Positions 33,649 through 46,126 of a DNA stretch of 64,000 nt are shown piece by piece. Origin of the DNA: Laetiporus sulphureus 93-53. Taxonomy: Eukaryota > Basidiomycota > Agaricomycetes > Polyporales > Laetiporaceae. A program made the translations under genes and the position numbers. Location: positions 107,014 to 171,013 of the forward strand of contig NW_024468544.1 of the NCBI RefSeq assembly GCF_001632365.1, in the 5' to 3' direction. Each line of letters begins with the position of its first letter. The first letter of the stretch is position 1. The notes under the pieces were generated by a model. It worked only from the letters and a program-made list of their open reading frames with translations. It did not search any database and was not told the DNA's origin.

Positions 33649-33650
33649 AA

Positions 33651-34324
33651 TGTCACAGCAGCACTGGATAAGAGATCAAAAGACTATAAAAGAAATGGTC
33701 ATGTGGAACGTGCTGCCCTGATCCCCCTGATCCCTAAAGTGGCTGAAGAGCCTAACACTTACTAGCTGTGTAGCAAGCATCTGGAAGTGTGATAGATATA
33801 TGATGGAGCTGGTAAGCTCAGTGGTCGCTACAGTGGTAGATGAGGAGAAACAATCTGAGGTTTCATCCTCTACATGCTGGTCTTATATACGTGTACAGGT
33901 GCTGACTACTATGAGACATGCTATTGGCTATCTACGTACCTATGCAACTAAACTATACATGAAACATTAAGTGGGAAGATCCATCCATAAGTAGAACAAT
34001 AGGTGAGAAGATCTGTCTTCATCCATGACAATGGTGAGATGATCCATCCTATCATGGTAATGGCTATTCCTTGAGCCAATTGCCTAAACAATCCCTAACA
34101 ATAGTCCTTGTTCCCTATGTTCCCAAATGGGTGCCTCTATTGTATCCTGGAATAGACTGGTCTGGACATATCATCCGTAGGTCTGAACTGTAACATGTGA
34201 TGTGGACTATCACCTGATCTCTACATGTCACATCTGTGACTGAGTGACATGAGATATTGATAAAGCACGTGATCTGTGATGTGAGAAAAGTCACGTGTGG
34301 ACTTTGTGGTGAAAATCCGTGACA
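33651..34324 (-). repeat. Element II 5' LTR (LTR3)
   Basis: 674 bp, TGTCAC..GTGACA, TATA (CTTATATA on plus) near 33882. The distal third is nearly identical to LTR1. Confidence 0.9.
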
Positions 34325-35296
34325 TGAGTGATGATAGGGAAGAGGCGGAGAACATTTTTGGAAACTGTTTCAGAGGATCGGAAATGTGAGCAAGGATCGG
34401 AAACGTCTTCTACCATATTTGAAGGTGCTATTCTACACCTATATAATGACCCATGTACCTACCACAAAACAAGAAGAAAGTTCACCCTTCAGAGTTCAAG
34501 TTCTATGCAGTTCTACACTCATCGTCTCAATAGGGCAGCATGCCCTATCCAGTATTACTCATCTACATCTCGACACCACGTCTAGTTAGCTCTCAACATT
34601 GTGCAGGATAGCACTCCTCATAGTGGCCCATAGCTTGACTCAAGAAGCACTCAGTATAAGTCATGTTACTGGGTTTTCCTCTCACGCTACCTCATTTCCT
34701 TTCTCACACCATCTCATTTTCTTTCTCATGCCATCTATCATGAGCTTTAGCAACTCAAATCTCCATCCCCATCGGACTCTGTAGCCTCAGCAAGCATCCA
34801 AGTCTCATCCATAGTGCTGGAGAGCCCTGTATAGATGCCCCGGAGACCTAGGGAGCACCCAAACCCCCTCCGTAGTGCTGGGGAGAGCTGCCTATAGTTC
34901 TCACACCACAAGATTGGTCAGCTGAAGATCTGCATCACCGCTCAATCCTCGTTCCTCGACCACCCATCCTGTAGTGACACTCTCTGCCCTACTAGCTGTT
35001 CCACATTGTCCACCCTCTTCTCAACTCGACCTGAGTCAGGGACACTCCCCTAGTCAGAATCACCGCTCACCGCTCATTTTAAGCACAATGCCAAATGACT
35101 CACAGCCACCTCTCAAGCATTATCAGCTGAAGTTCCTGTGACTGTGGCCCAAGGTGAATGGAGACGGACAGCTCCAATCTGCCTTCCTCGACAGGATAGG
35201 AGTAGCTGGCAGCCAGAAAGTGGTTGAGCATATCAACGCATGTCTCCACTCAGCTTTTTTCTGAGGTTTACTGATTATCTTTGTTTAGGCAGGCAG
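34325..35296. other. No recognised gene
   Basis: Host-like flank of element II. Open frames are short and without family signal. 35160-35296 aligns loosely with the intron preceding the TM6 exon of ZIP copy 2 (shared TGATTATCTTTGTTTAGGC-like end). Confidence 0.45.
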
Positions 35297-35680
35297 AGAA
35301 GCAACATGAGCAAGCGTGCTGGCTAGAGTGGGTGCTCAAACCTGCACTGACACTTATGTTCACAATGACGATGCCCGTGAGAATTGCCATCGGGCTGGCG
35401 GTGTTTGGGCCTTGCAAAAGTGAGGGAGGTGCATGCCACCTGTCTTACTATCTTCTTGGTCTCAGTCTGACTCTGTGTTTCACCTCCAGTAAAAGTAATT
35501 CTGCTCATGGGCGTGATGTTCATGCTTTTGGTGGGTATGCTCATATATGCGGCATGCGTCGAGATGCTCACAGGTGATTTTGTGCTCGACCTACATCTGT
35601 GGCACTCTAGTGTTGGTCGGCAGGCTCTGGCACTGGGTGCACTGATGGCAGATGTGGCTGTGATGGGGGCGGTTGGGTGA
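35297..35680 (+). pseudogene. ZIP-family zinc transporter, copy 3, last two exons only
   Basis: Exon 35297-35428 encodes TM6 (LKPALTLMFTMTMPVRIAIG, LAVFGP). An intron with GTGCAT..CCTCCAG ends follows, then exon 35490-35680 encodes TM7-8 (KVILLMGVMFMLLVGMLIYA, ACVEMLTGDFVL, GRQALALGALMA) to TGA. This terminal exon is open, better kept than copy 2. The first exon has TAG (in GCTGGCTAGAG) and a one-base deletion relative to copy 2. TM1-5 are absent. It lies on the opposite strand to copies 1 and 2. Confidence 0.82.
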
Positions 35681-37439
35681 GTGAACACATTTATATTAGT
35701 GCAGGAGAATTGATGCTGATGCAGATGACGTGGCAGAATCGTTGGAGAGTAGTTCTTGATTGCAGTGGCACGTGCTGTGTGTGAGTGCTCAATCTCTGTT
35801 TTCCGTGGATGCTTTATACTGAATGCATGTGTGATCACAGATGGAAGCCCACAGTGGCTGTGCACACATAATGATACCTTATGAATGCAGATACTGCATA
35901 ATGAAGTTGGATGTGTGCATGATCAGGTTTTTGTATTCTTGGACAGATTATCGCAATGCTATCGGTGTCTTCATTGTTGTGCATTCTCAATCATTTCATT
36001 GATGAAAAGTACGTCATTGGCAAGAATGCTTGTGGTGATCGATAGTCAGATAAGGTCTACATGAATTTACTCATTCCCAAATGCTAATGAGAGGCTCTGG
36101 CAGCAGAACCAGCAGCCTCTGCTGCTATACTGTGTAATGTGATCAGTGAGCAATCCAACCATGGAAGCAATGACATTTTGCTTGTGCATTATCTGCATTT
36201 AAGGAACCCACGTCAACATGGAGATGAGCAGATAGAGCTCGTCCGATGCATCGAAATTTGTGAATGCGACCAGTAGTGGCTTGTACACCTCAGCATGACA
36301 GAGGCAGCATCAATGGTTGCATTTGGAGTCATCACTTTCATATTCTCAGAACCTCGGCAGCGTAGGTTCTGCCGCCATGGTGATCGAGCTATAAGGTGAA
36401 TGCTCTACTTACACTTGTACTTTTCAGGCACTGCAATGGGCTCCATTACTACATCTGGATACTTGTGAGCCTTTATACTATATTTCATGTAGCTCATCTG
36501 ATAGCACAAACACTACATGCTACCTTGCACAGTTCTACAAGACCCTTTATGTTAATGCCTAGTCTAATGATGCATCATCTATTTACATCTACAAACAGTC
36601 ACCAAGTTGTGGTCTATGCAGTCAATTACCACCAGCTCCTTCAGCCTGTCTGACTTCACCACCATCCTGAACTATGACACTAACACATTCTACGTGCTGT
36701 TGGGTGACTCATCATACTACCTGGACATGGGCACATTGATGACAACAAATTTGAGTGCGTTCTCTTGGGTAGATGTCGAGCAGATCTCCTTACAGATCGA
36801 ACTATTCGAATCCGATAATGGCATTCACCCACGATCACATTGGCTTCCTAGACAGGGCTGAAGTTAGCGCTGGTGAAACAAAGACTTTTGTTATTCACTG
36901 TGAGCCCTTCTTTCTTATATAGATTACCCTGTACTCATCTTATTGTAGACTCATATTTTCAACCCACTGTGCAGGCATATTCATTCTCAAATGGCAGCAC
37001 TGGTTTCCCTGCAATGCATGAGAAATCAGAGACTTCTTCCAGTTTGAGGACATGCAGCAGGAGTTCACATTTATTCCAGATGATGGCTTGGCAACATCAG
37101 TGGTCAACATTGATACATATGCACCGAGATATTCTGTGATCGAAAAATGCCAGAAAATGTGTCCGACTATCGCACAATTAGATAGCGAGTCGCCACGACC
37201 CAAAAAGACAAACTCTGAGCTGAAACAGTCCAGAGTAAGCGAAGGAAGGCTTTGTCGACAGCCTGAGAACATGAAACTGCATGAAGGGGTCAGAAGGTGA
37301 ATGTGAGGCATGAAAATGACAAGCAAGCCACGAAGAAGTGTAGCCAATTACAAGGTGCAGCACGTGAGTGGAATACGACCAGTTAGGCAACTCAAAAATG
37401 AGCAAGTGCACTAACTGAATAGAAGACACACGAAGCAAC
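35681..37439. other. No recognised gene
   Basis: AT-richer DNA with short open frames (for example 36607-36861 plus). None shows a family motif. No repeat structure noticed. Confidence 0.4.
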
Positions 37440-40400
37440 ACCGGAGACGTTCAGGTGCATGACAACCAGACCAATGCATTGCTCAGCACTTCAGGAGTCA
37501 TGGACCAGGACGCATCTGATGCTTGGGCAAATGAAGAAGTGCATGACGTACTGGAAGCAGTTGAACACAGGCTCGGGCTCAACAACTTCCCCCAACATGC
37601 TTCTATAGGCCTCCATTTGCTGGCCAGGTCATCGTGTGAGGCTACTGTCATAGATGATATGGAAATGAGAAAGACAGGAAAGACCCAACTCACCAGCTTC
37701 TGAGGCACTGAGGCCAGCACGATGCCAGATCACCCTGTGCAGCTGCTCCATGAAATCAACTTAGAGGAACTCCCTCTTGGGTACAGCGCACTCGCAGAAT
37801 CTCAGATGAGCGATGAGGATGTGGAAGGAGCCAGTGATGATCAAAAAAAATGGGTGGACGGAGCGACATGTTGGGCAGCAAGCGAGGTTGGTAGCATGGA
37901 GGTGTGAGCAGAGGAGGGCAATGGTGGTGAGGCAATGAGCGAACAGGGGGACATGAATGAATACGACTCACCAAGAACAACTCGAAGTGACCACTGTCTG
38001 TCTCACAATATGCAGCCTTCCAGTGTGCAATCCTACAGCAGCTGTCCAATGATGTGTGAGGTCGCATGCACACCTGAGGGGCTCTCTGACACTGCAGACA
38101 AGTGCATCATCGCAACTGGATCAATGGCCAGCGATCCTGTGCGAACACTTGGTGAGATCAACTCAAATGAGGTGCTCACAGGATACACCATGAGCGTGGA
38201 GGTTCAAGTGAGTGACAAAACCCAAGAGGTGGCTGGCCACAATCGAGGCAAGTGGATCAACATCACGGTGAATGTTAATGAGGTGGGCAGCGTCAAGGTG
38301 CGATGGGTGCCAAGCAAGGAGGAGGAAGCCAGCAGCGTGCATCAGACCATGTGCAAAGCCGAACGTGGAGCAGCACGCGATATGGGACATGGAATAGTGG
38401 CAGCAGAAGCGTATTGCACATGTACCAAGGTGGTGACCATAGCGAGATGCAAGGAGCATAGCACCAGTTCGCATGGGCTGCATCAGGCACAGTGTTTCCT
38501 GGAAAGCAAGAATGAGTGTGATCCACCATGTATAACTCAACAGCACCCCTTGCTTCCCAGCGCGAAACTCTCCTACTGCAATTCAGTGACTTGTGTGGGT
38601 GAGCACATTCTCGAGAGGCTCTCAAATGCTGCAGCCAAGAATGAGACCAGAATGCAGGACGAGGTGAAAGAGGAGCTTGCCGGTCACCGAGACCTCATGG
38701 CTGGGATAATGGCCTGCATCCCTGTGCGAACGTGTGGCCAAATCCACTCTGAGAAGCAGCTTACAGTACACAGCACACGCGTGGAGTCCGAAATGAGTGA
38801 CGGCAGCTGAGAAGCAGTTGGCAATGATCATGGAAAGTATGGCAATGGCACGATGTGTGCGGAGGCATATGAGGTGGGTAGCACTGAGGCACGAGTGGAG
38901 GAGAGTGATGAGGATACAATAAGTGAATGCAGAGGCAGACTTGGGCATGACTCACCAAGGATGTCTCAGAGATGCTCCTCATCATGCAACATGTGTTCCC
39001 CGGGCTGAATTCTAGTGATGTTCATGGGCACACATGCTCCTGAGGGCCCCTCCAATGCAAGCACTGTGGTTGATGCATTGACAGGTGACTCCAGGTGACT
39101 GTATTGCAGTATCAAGTCAAGGGGGCTCATTATCTCGGACAGTGTGCACGCGGAGTTTCCAGCAAGTGACGATATGGGTGCGGCTGGTGACATCTGAGGA
39201 GGGCAGAGAAACAGAGTGAAGTGGAGGATGGTGCACGAGGTGGATGAAGATGAGGCATGGACTGGAGTCTGCGATGAGGGGAATAAGATCAGCAAATTTG
39301 AGGATGAATGGGCAGCGCAGACAAAGCACAGTACAGCACAACCACTCACTGAGATCGAGTTGAATGGGCTGCTTGTCTTGTACTGTGCACACGTGGGATT
39401 TTCATCGAGTGAACGTGATGAAACGGCGGTTGACAATGATCGAGGAGAGCAGATCGATGGTGTGACATTCACGGAGATATGTGACCTGGGTAACATCATG
39501 GCACAGATGGAAACGGGCTACAGGATGACACAACCAGTGAACGTGGATGGAAAAATGAAGGTGACTCACCATGCCTGATTTGAAGAGGCCCCTCATCATC
39601 CAACGTACGGCTCTCCTATGCTGTTCTGATCATTGTTACAGCTGCACATTCTCCCGGATGAGGCTTCAATGCTGTGGCCAAAGAGATGTGCAGCCATGAT
39701 CAGAAACAGTTCAAAGATGATCCACCAGTGCAGGTGAACAACAGGATGGGCATGGCGACTCATGGAGTGGGTAGCATTGAGATGTGAATGGAGGTGAGCA
39801 GCGAGGGTGTGGTCGAGGAACGAGCGGAGGTGGCCAAAGAGGAGGAAGTCATTAGTGCTTCTGGAGGCAATAATGAGTGCGACTTACCATGGATGCATCA
39901 ATGGGGCCTCTCACCACTCAGTGTGCATCCCTTCCACTGCGATCCAGCAGCGTTTGCGGCCATGCGTGTTCATAAACAGCACTCCAATACTTTAGCCAAG
40001 GGAATTCAGCGATGCCATGGAAAAGAATCAGAACCGCTTGCCTGCGAAAATGCATCAGATGGACTCCCAGTGCTCAACCATGGTTGAAGATGATCCGAGG
40101 GCTGTTCACCAGCACATACGCAGCAAGGCTGGTGTAGAGGCATGTGCGATTGGTGCCTTCGAGGTGCAGGCAAAGCTGATGAGAGCAGAGGTGGTGAGCG
40201 ATGTACGCAGTGCAATGCTAAAGGATGGATGTGGAATGGGGATGAAGGATGTTTCTCGAGCACGCGTTGACATGGCAGATGCATGTCGGGTGCCTCCTGA
40301 TGCATCGGAGGAGAGGCATGCAGTGTGGGTCTTCTTGTTAACTGGTCTTGGCGATGGTCTCTGTGACAGTTTGCTTCTCCTTTATTCTGGAGGCTCTCTG

Positions 40401-41304
40401 GTCTCAGCGTGTGATCTTGCAAACCATATCCTAACTGAAGGCTGGCCGTGTGCTGTGGTGACAGACTGTGACCCTGGGCAACTGGTTCGCGAGCTCGATG
40501 CCGAGGAAATGACTACCACTTATGGTGCGCTCGCTGAACTCAAGATGATTGGTTGCAGCAGCGAGGCAAGCAGTGATGTTCCCAGATAGCGGATCGATGG
40601 CCTGATGTTTGCAGAGGTACGTGGAGTGGATAGCATCATGCGAACAGAGGAGGTGGGTTATGAGGATGATACGGCCAGTGAACGTGGACACAAAAATGAA
40701 TGCGACTCATCATACCTCATTCAAAAAGGTCCCTCATCATCCAGCGTACAGCCCTTCTGTGATGTCCCAATCATGTTTGTGGTGGCGTGCATTCCCAGAT
40801 GAGGCTTTGATACTATGGCCAGATCTGCCTGGCTCCCAGCATGCGCACGCGGTCAGAATGAAGCTGAGAATAATGCAACGAAGCAGACAAATTCTAAAGT
40901 AGGGATAGGATGGCCCAGGACCAGTTCTGATAATGGGATGATGAATGAGGAGAGCACGAGGGTGGTGAGTGATTTGTGCAGGGCGGTATGCAAGATGAAC
41001 ACAGGGCAAGGACAGAGGATGCTGTTCAAGTGTGTGCTGACATGTCAAACATTCCTGGGGCACATACTGACTTGGCGGAGGCACGTCCGGTGCCACATGA
41101 ACCTCTGGAAGAGGCTGCCCATAGACTCTCTTCATGCTCGCTGTCTGCTGGTGTGGTGGAAGGTGACTCTGGAGAGTTGGTTGGCAAGATCGACGCCGAG
41201 GAATTGACTGTCATGCGCGATGTCTTGTAGAACTCCCGAGGATCAGTGGTGGCTATGCAGCAAGTGATGACATTCAAAGCCAACAGATCAACAGTGCGAC
41301 GTGC
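37440..41304 (-). repeat. Degenerate dispersed/tandem repeat family, coding-like on the minus strand
   Basis: Several diverged units. Landmarks: a GACTCACC-like word (minus GGTGAGTC, a splice-donor look) at about 37965, 38948 and 39560 with variants near 38520, 39880 and 40703, each followed by a CATCATCCA/CAGYGTRC stretch. On the minus strand translated fragments resemble one another: AIDPLSGNITACLAAATNHL (near 40560), AIAILSMIIANCFSAAVTHF (near 38840), DVDPLASIVASHLLGFVTHL (near 38235). A second motif, APDMHLPCQRVLEKHPSS (near 40265), recurs near 41040. Unit spacing is irregular (about 320-820 bp). No complete ORF and no family recognised. Confidence 0.55.
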
Positions 41305-43153
41305 TGTGATTGCGAGTACTCAGCTAGCTGTGAAGGGACAGCAAACAACCGAGTGGGGTGAAGGGGGAACAGTGCGGGGAAGGTCTGCATCTACAGGCGA
41401 TGCAAGAGCCAAATGTAAAATATGGTGAAGAAGTGAATGAACAAGGCAGCCAATAGACCAGCAGCCATGTAGAGTGTATGGTCCAGGGTGATGTACGCAA
41501 GATACGCCTGATAGAATGGTTCCGGGGTGAGTCTAATGACTTCCGAACAGAGTACAGGAATCTCAGGAGGCGGGTGTACTGTCTCTGTGGCAATGTCCCA
41601 GTGGTCAGTCAAGCGCATTCGACAGTGAGAGCAAAGATTCTGATTAGATCATGAAGTAGAAGCAGTAGGTTGTGGAGGAGGAGGGAGACCGCTGTCTCTG
41701 TGCACTGCTGTGTAAGCCTCTTCACATACTCTAGCTCGTAGATACGCCGTCTGAGGTCCTCCCTCCAACTACCTACCTATGCTACCCTTTTATACTATGC
41801 CCTCAGGGCACATTTGCCTGAGACTCAATTGCACATCAGACCACGCCTGGTCCTGTAACTCGTTCCCTTGCTTCGCTCGTCTCGTTCCAAATCCCTTGGA
41901 GGGCCTGCCGCTGCAGACCACCCCATCGCGTCTCGTTCCGAATTTCTTGGAGGGCCTGCCACTGTGGACCACTCCATTGTGTCTCATTCTGAGTTCCTTG
42001 GAGGGCCTGCCACTGCAGACCACTCCATCGTGTCTCGTTCCAAATCCCTTGACTTCCACTCACCCGTGTTGTCCTCCGCTCACTGCACTCCCCAAGAGCC
42101 CGCCCCAGCGGTCATCCCATATCACAGAAGTCCCCTTGTCCCCGTCCCGAAGGTACCCCATCCGCTCTTTGAACACCTCGCCCGTGCTGCCTCAACGGTT
42201 TCACCTGTTTCTTGGCCCATGTTCGTACGCTGGGTTTTCCTGGAATCATCTCAGATGTGGTCTCCCGTTGGCACCTCATCCGGTCCACAGCTGCGGGCCT
42301 TGGACACATCCACATCTCAACCCACCCACTCCTTCTCGTCCCCTCCCAGTCGTTGCCACTCTTCACCCTATTTCCATCTTGCCATGTCTCACACACCAGA
42401 TGGCATCTCTGGTGAACAGCAATCCACCTACACTCTGCACATACATCAATACCTTCTGCTGCTTGAGGCCCTGTCCGTGGAACACGTACATGTTCCGTCT
42501 GGTTCGCATCCCGCTGTGGTTGAGTGGAATGAATGGTGCCACCGAGTCTGATCCCTCCTGATACATGTCCTATGTCCTCTTTTTCTCCTCCATTTGGATT
42601 GACCCATAGCTTCAGGAACTCGCTGACACTGCCTGCACCGCGCTCACCCGGACTGGAATGCAAGTGCCACTGACTGACTCCTTCGAGTGGGTCAGCAATC
42701 TCCGTGTCCTCACTGCCTTCCCCTTGTCACATGATCACAGTTTGAGGTCCCCCTTTATGGTTGAGGATCTCTTCTCGGATCCTCGATTGCAGCAGCACTT
42801 GCTTGAGGCACTCGGCCGAAGATCGTTGCGCCCTGAGGTTGACTCATCTGAAGCTTCCACCCCCCTTTCGCTCCAACATGGCCAGCCTTCTGCTGTGCCA
42901 TACACCTCCATGCCTGTAGAAGCTGGTGATGATCCGGACCATACGCTGCACCCGGAGGACTTTTCTGGAGGCAACAGTCAGTTCTGAGGTCGCGTCCCGA
43001 GGTTTGGAGGGCCCTGTCCGTGTAGACGATATGTAGCACAGACTCGACGTACCTGTCCTGCCCTGAACGCAATGTACCTGTTCTGCTTCGAGCTTGCTGT
43101 CAAATGTTAGGGAGAGCAATTATAGTGAGGGCAGCCAAGCTGGCCACCTCACA
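41305..43153 (-). repeat. Element III 3' LTR (left)
   Basis: 1,849 bp. On the minus strand a TATA box (TATAAAAG, 41794-41787) is followed after about 170 nt by the microprotein ORF and then the Gag start. It contains three 51-bp tandem units at about 41878-42050, one more than the right LTR, which explains the length difference. Confidence 0.9.
41391..41618 (-). CDS. LTR-encoded membrane microprotein (left LTR copy)
   Basis: 75 codons from ATG 41618 to TAG 41393-41391. The N-terminal half is polar (ETVHPPPEIPVLCSEVIRLT); residues 48-72 are strongly hydrophobic (AAGLLAALFIHFFTIFYIWL), a single membrane span or two short ones. The stop is followed at once by ATG, the start of Gag in the 5' copy. 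It is conserved in three LTRs (also 53798-54019 and 57639-57866). It lies downstream of the LTR TATA box, so it would be the first ORF of the genomic RNA. Function unknown. Confidence 0.6.
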   Translation of the reverse strand: MRLTDHWDIATETVHPPPEIPVLCSEVIRLTPEPFYQAYLAYITLDHTLYMAAGLLAALFIHFFTIFYIWLLHRL

Positions 43154-43165
43154 TCCCCTCCACAC
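43154..43165 (-). other. Polypurine tract of element III
   Basis: Minus strand GTGTGGAGGGGA directly before TGTGAGG of the 3' LTR. Confidence 0.75.
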
Positions 43166-43517
43166 TCAAATATCGATCGTCCCCAGTCAACGTCACAATC
43201 TCCCGATGCAAGGTGCCATGTGATGGTTGCAGGCTCTGGCAGGTACCATGAAGCCCAAGTCAGGGAGCGGCTGAATCTTGTCCAGAACATGCAGTGCCTG
43301 GCCCACACAGCCAGTAGCCGGACGGCCCTCGAGCTATCACGCACGTCACATCCCGTGACCCAGAGATGGTTTCGCGAGAGTTTCCATCAGCGGTTGAAAC
43401 CCCACAGCGTGTCCGTGACCCACTCCATCGAGTTCAACAAGGAGTGTGGCCAAGAACACCCACACCCTTTTGCTCCCCCTCTGCTTTCGCCCCACTCTCC
43501 TCACACTCCGTTGCTAT

Positions 43518-45790
43518 GTCATCGAATACTGCTCCTTGCCCCACGGCCAATACAGCTGCCAACGACACTGCCCTTGCCGAAGCTGCCGACCAGCACATTA
43601 TCTGAACAGTGCACAATCTGGCCACCGCTATTCACCTCGAGTATGCAGGGTTCCCAGAGTGGAGGATGCCCCTGGCACCAAGTCTGCTCATGGAGTACTG
43701 AGCCATGACCGAGTGGCTTGCTCCACTGATTGTGAGTGACAGGTCACACTCGGGGCATTGCCACCGCTGATCTGCCACTACAGTGTCACCTTCGCACCAT
43801 TGAGCAAATTGCCAAGGCCTGCCAGACACCTCTGCCTTGGATGTGGCAACACATGGAGGTCATCTACTCCATCACCATTGGCCACTTGCAGGGGCTCGGC
43901 CAGCATGGCAAGGAGCTTCCACAGTCCCTTGAGTGGATCAATGACATGCTCCCCCTGACCGTGGCCGAGGAGCACTTTTTCTTGCATGCAGTAGAGTTGA
44001 TCACGCATGCTCCCCAGCCCATCATCCATTACTGGGCAGGGAAGACCATTCCCATGAATCTCCTCTGCATCATATGGCAGAACTTCATCTCCCAGTACCC
44101 GAATCCTCCCCCTGCACTGCTAACTGCACCACCCACCCCACCACCAATGTCAACAGCCCCTGATTCAAACACTTTTGCTGGCCCACCTCCCACTCGGCAC
44201 GACGAGGGGCTTCTGCCTCAAGGAAGGGCAATGGTGACTCAGCCTGCATGCAGCACAGGTCCCATAGAGCTGAGCAGCAGCACGCTCAGGTTGCACTCAT
44301 TGTGGATGCCCCAGAACCCTGCTCTGGTGAGTCCTTCTCGGTACAGAGAAGCCCATGCTAACCACCAGCCACAGCGCAAACTTGCAGAAGCAGTCACACT
44401 TCGGGTTGAGGAACTGCCTGTTGGCATGTGTGGAGTCTCTGTGCTGGACAAGACCTACTCGCTGAGGGGTAGCCCTGCATGCTCTGACAAGGAGTCAGAG
44501 GAGAGTGACCAATGGGCCCCACATGTGCTGCCCAACCTGAGCCCCATGCCACGACTCCGTCCAAGGTGCCAACTCCCCACGCTGCAACGTGCCCCTGGTG
44601 CCCAACCCACTGCCATTCAGCTAGCAGCCCCACGCATGTCTGACCCGATCACCATGGCCCAGTGCATGTTGACTCACGCTGCTGTCGAGGGGGCAACCGC
44701 TCCGTCTTCGATGTCATGCACAGCAGTCCCTGCTCAGTCGTCCCAAGTCACTGCACCTACTGCTCGACCAGCCCAAGTCACCACGCCCGTCGCTCGCCCC
44801 CCCACCTCTGACATTTGCAGATCATCTCACCTCCCACCCCCACCTGTTGTTGTGATACCTATCACGATGGGCGCACCACACAAATGCATCGAGATCAATC
44901 CCCTGACACACACGCCCACCGCCACATATGCTGAAGTGTGGCACGCAGATGACCTGTGCGCTCCTTGTCGCCAGGACCAGATCTCCTGCTGGTGGGATGC
45001 ATGTGGTCACACTTGTCAGCGGTGTGCCAGAGCACGTGCCAAGTGTCCCTTGGCATTCAAGAATGACGTGCCCAATCTACCCCGTAAGTGGTTCCCTCCC
45101 CCATTCTTGTTCTCAGTCTGCCTCGATACTAAAGACAGTTATCCTGCAACCACTTCGACATACCTGGGCATCACTGGGGCCACCCCGGGCCTTGTCATTT
45201 TGATGGGATGGCCACTGTATGGCCCAGATCTGACCACGTGTGGAGAGCTACCCGAGGCCTTGGACCCCGAGATCCACCACCCGGATGTGTACATTGACGA
45301 GCTGCCCACCGCCCGCAAATGAGGTCACAGCACCAAGGGTGGCTCACCCCCAAAGAAGTGCACTCGCACTTGCACCCCATCACCACTGCCTGCCCTGACC
45401 ATCGTATGAGCTGGCTCGTCCGACCGCTCATCTTCTGGCAAGGAAGCGGAACCCTCGAGGGTTCTGATTGCAGCGCCAGAGCCTGGACCATCTGTGCCCT
45501 CCTGCAGGTGCACGAAGAAAGAACACGGGGATATGCATCGCGCATGCACCCGGACGCCATCCATCTACAATGATGCCCCTCTGTCTGCCCCACCGTCCAG
45601 CGCCTCTGGGCCGATAAGTGAGCATGTACTGTCACTGATCACTGATTCCGCCAGTGGTGAAGAAACCTCCCAGACTCAAAGCACCATTTCCCCCAGCCCA
45701 AGTGCGAAGGCACTCGGCAAGTGCAGGGCTGTCAACGTGTCCAATGAGGAGGGCAAGGTCGAGAACGTGCTGGGCCCCACAGTGGAGTAG
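43518..45790 (+). pseudogene. Antisense ORF 1 of element III, Cys-rich, unknown function
   Basis: Runs opposite to gag-pol. From ATG 43518 (MSSNTAPCPTANTAAND) through an intron (about 43729-43776) into a 500-codon frame. Blocks: a helical N-terminal part (ATAIHLEYAGFPEWRMPLAP, TPLPWMWQHMEVIYSITIGH, PLTVAEEHFFLHAVELI), a long Pro/Ser-rich linker, then a Cys cluster CAPCRQDQISCWWDACGHTC..CARARAKC near 44960-45050. The Cys spacing looks like a zinc-binding or DNA-binding module, similar in style to hypothetical proteins common in mushroom genomes; that likeness is from memory. Only TGA stops interrupt it (43604, 43700, 45319 and 45406 regions), then it runs to TAG at 45788-45790. It lies in the position where other gypsy elements carry an env-like or additional ORF, but reversed. 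Confidence 0.6.
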
Positions 45791-46126
45791 GCAATGGTGT
45801 GACTTGGTAGGTTGGTCATCGTGCATGGGCACAAAGTATGTTCGCTTCTCTAGCTTTTTGTGTTGCTACATCCTGTCACCCCGCCCGCTTGTCCCGTCTC
45901 ACCATCCGCATGCATATCTCTGAACTATCCTGTAAAACACATACCGGAATAGATGCTTTTCGCCAAGGTCCCGCATGCGCTCAGGGCACTCTGACCTGCC
46001 CCGATTAAAAGGCCCACCCAGAGCGGCTGCCACAGCCCAGTGGTCACGTGCCTCGGGTGGCCCAGCTAAAAATGAGCCAAAGTCTCGCAGACACTCTACC
46101 CATTTGTCCCACAGGGAGGAGCCACC
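45791..46126. other. Spacer between the two antisense ORFs
   Basis: 336 bp with no coding signal; probably 3' end of ORF 1 and promoter/leader of ORF 2. Confidence 0.4.

Larger units (their letters stand above)
30160..34324 (-). mobile_element. Gypsy element II, 5' part only (sister of element I)
   Basis: Minus strand order: 5' LTR 33651-34324, PBS 33636-33648, upstream ORF, gag, protease and the first part of RT. Homology to element I stops in RT after KRSRSSTAAPV at 30160; the rest of pol and the 3' LTR are missing. It is clearly the same family, though with many base differences, so the two are separate insertions or an old duplication. Confidence 0.9.

Noticed and set aside
41779..42561. 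260-codon plus-strand frame in the left LTR
   Set aside because: Not kept in the right LTR, where it is broken by frameshifts; it reads U3 backwards and shows no family signal.
43518..45790. Antisense ORF 1 as an envelope gene
   Set aside because: No signal peptide, no membrane span and opposite orientation; the Cys cluster looks intracellular.
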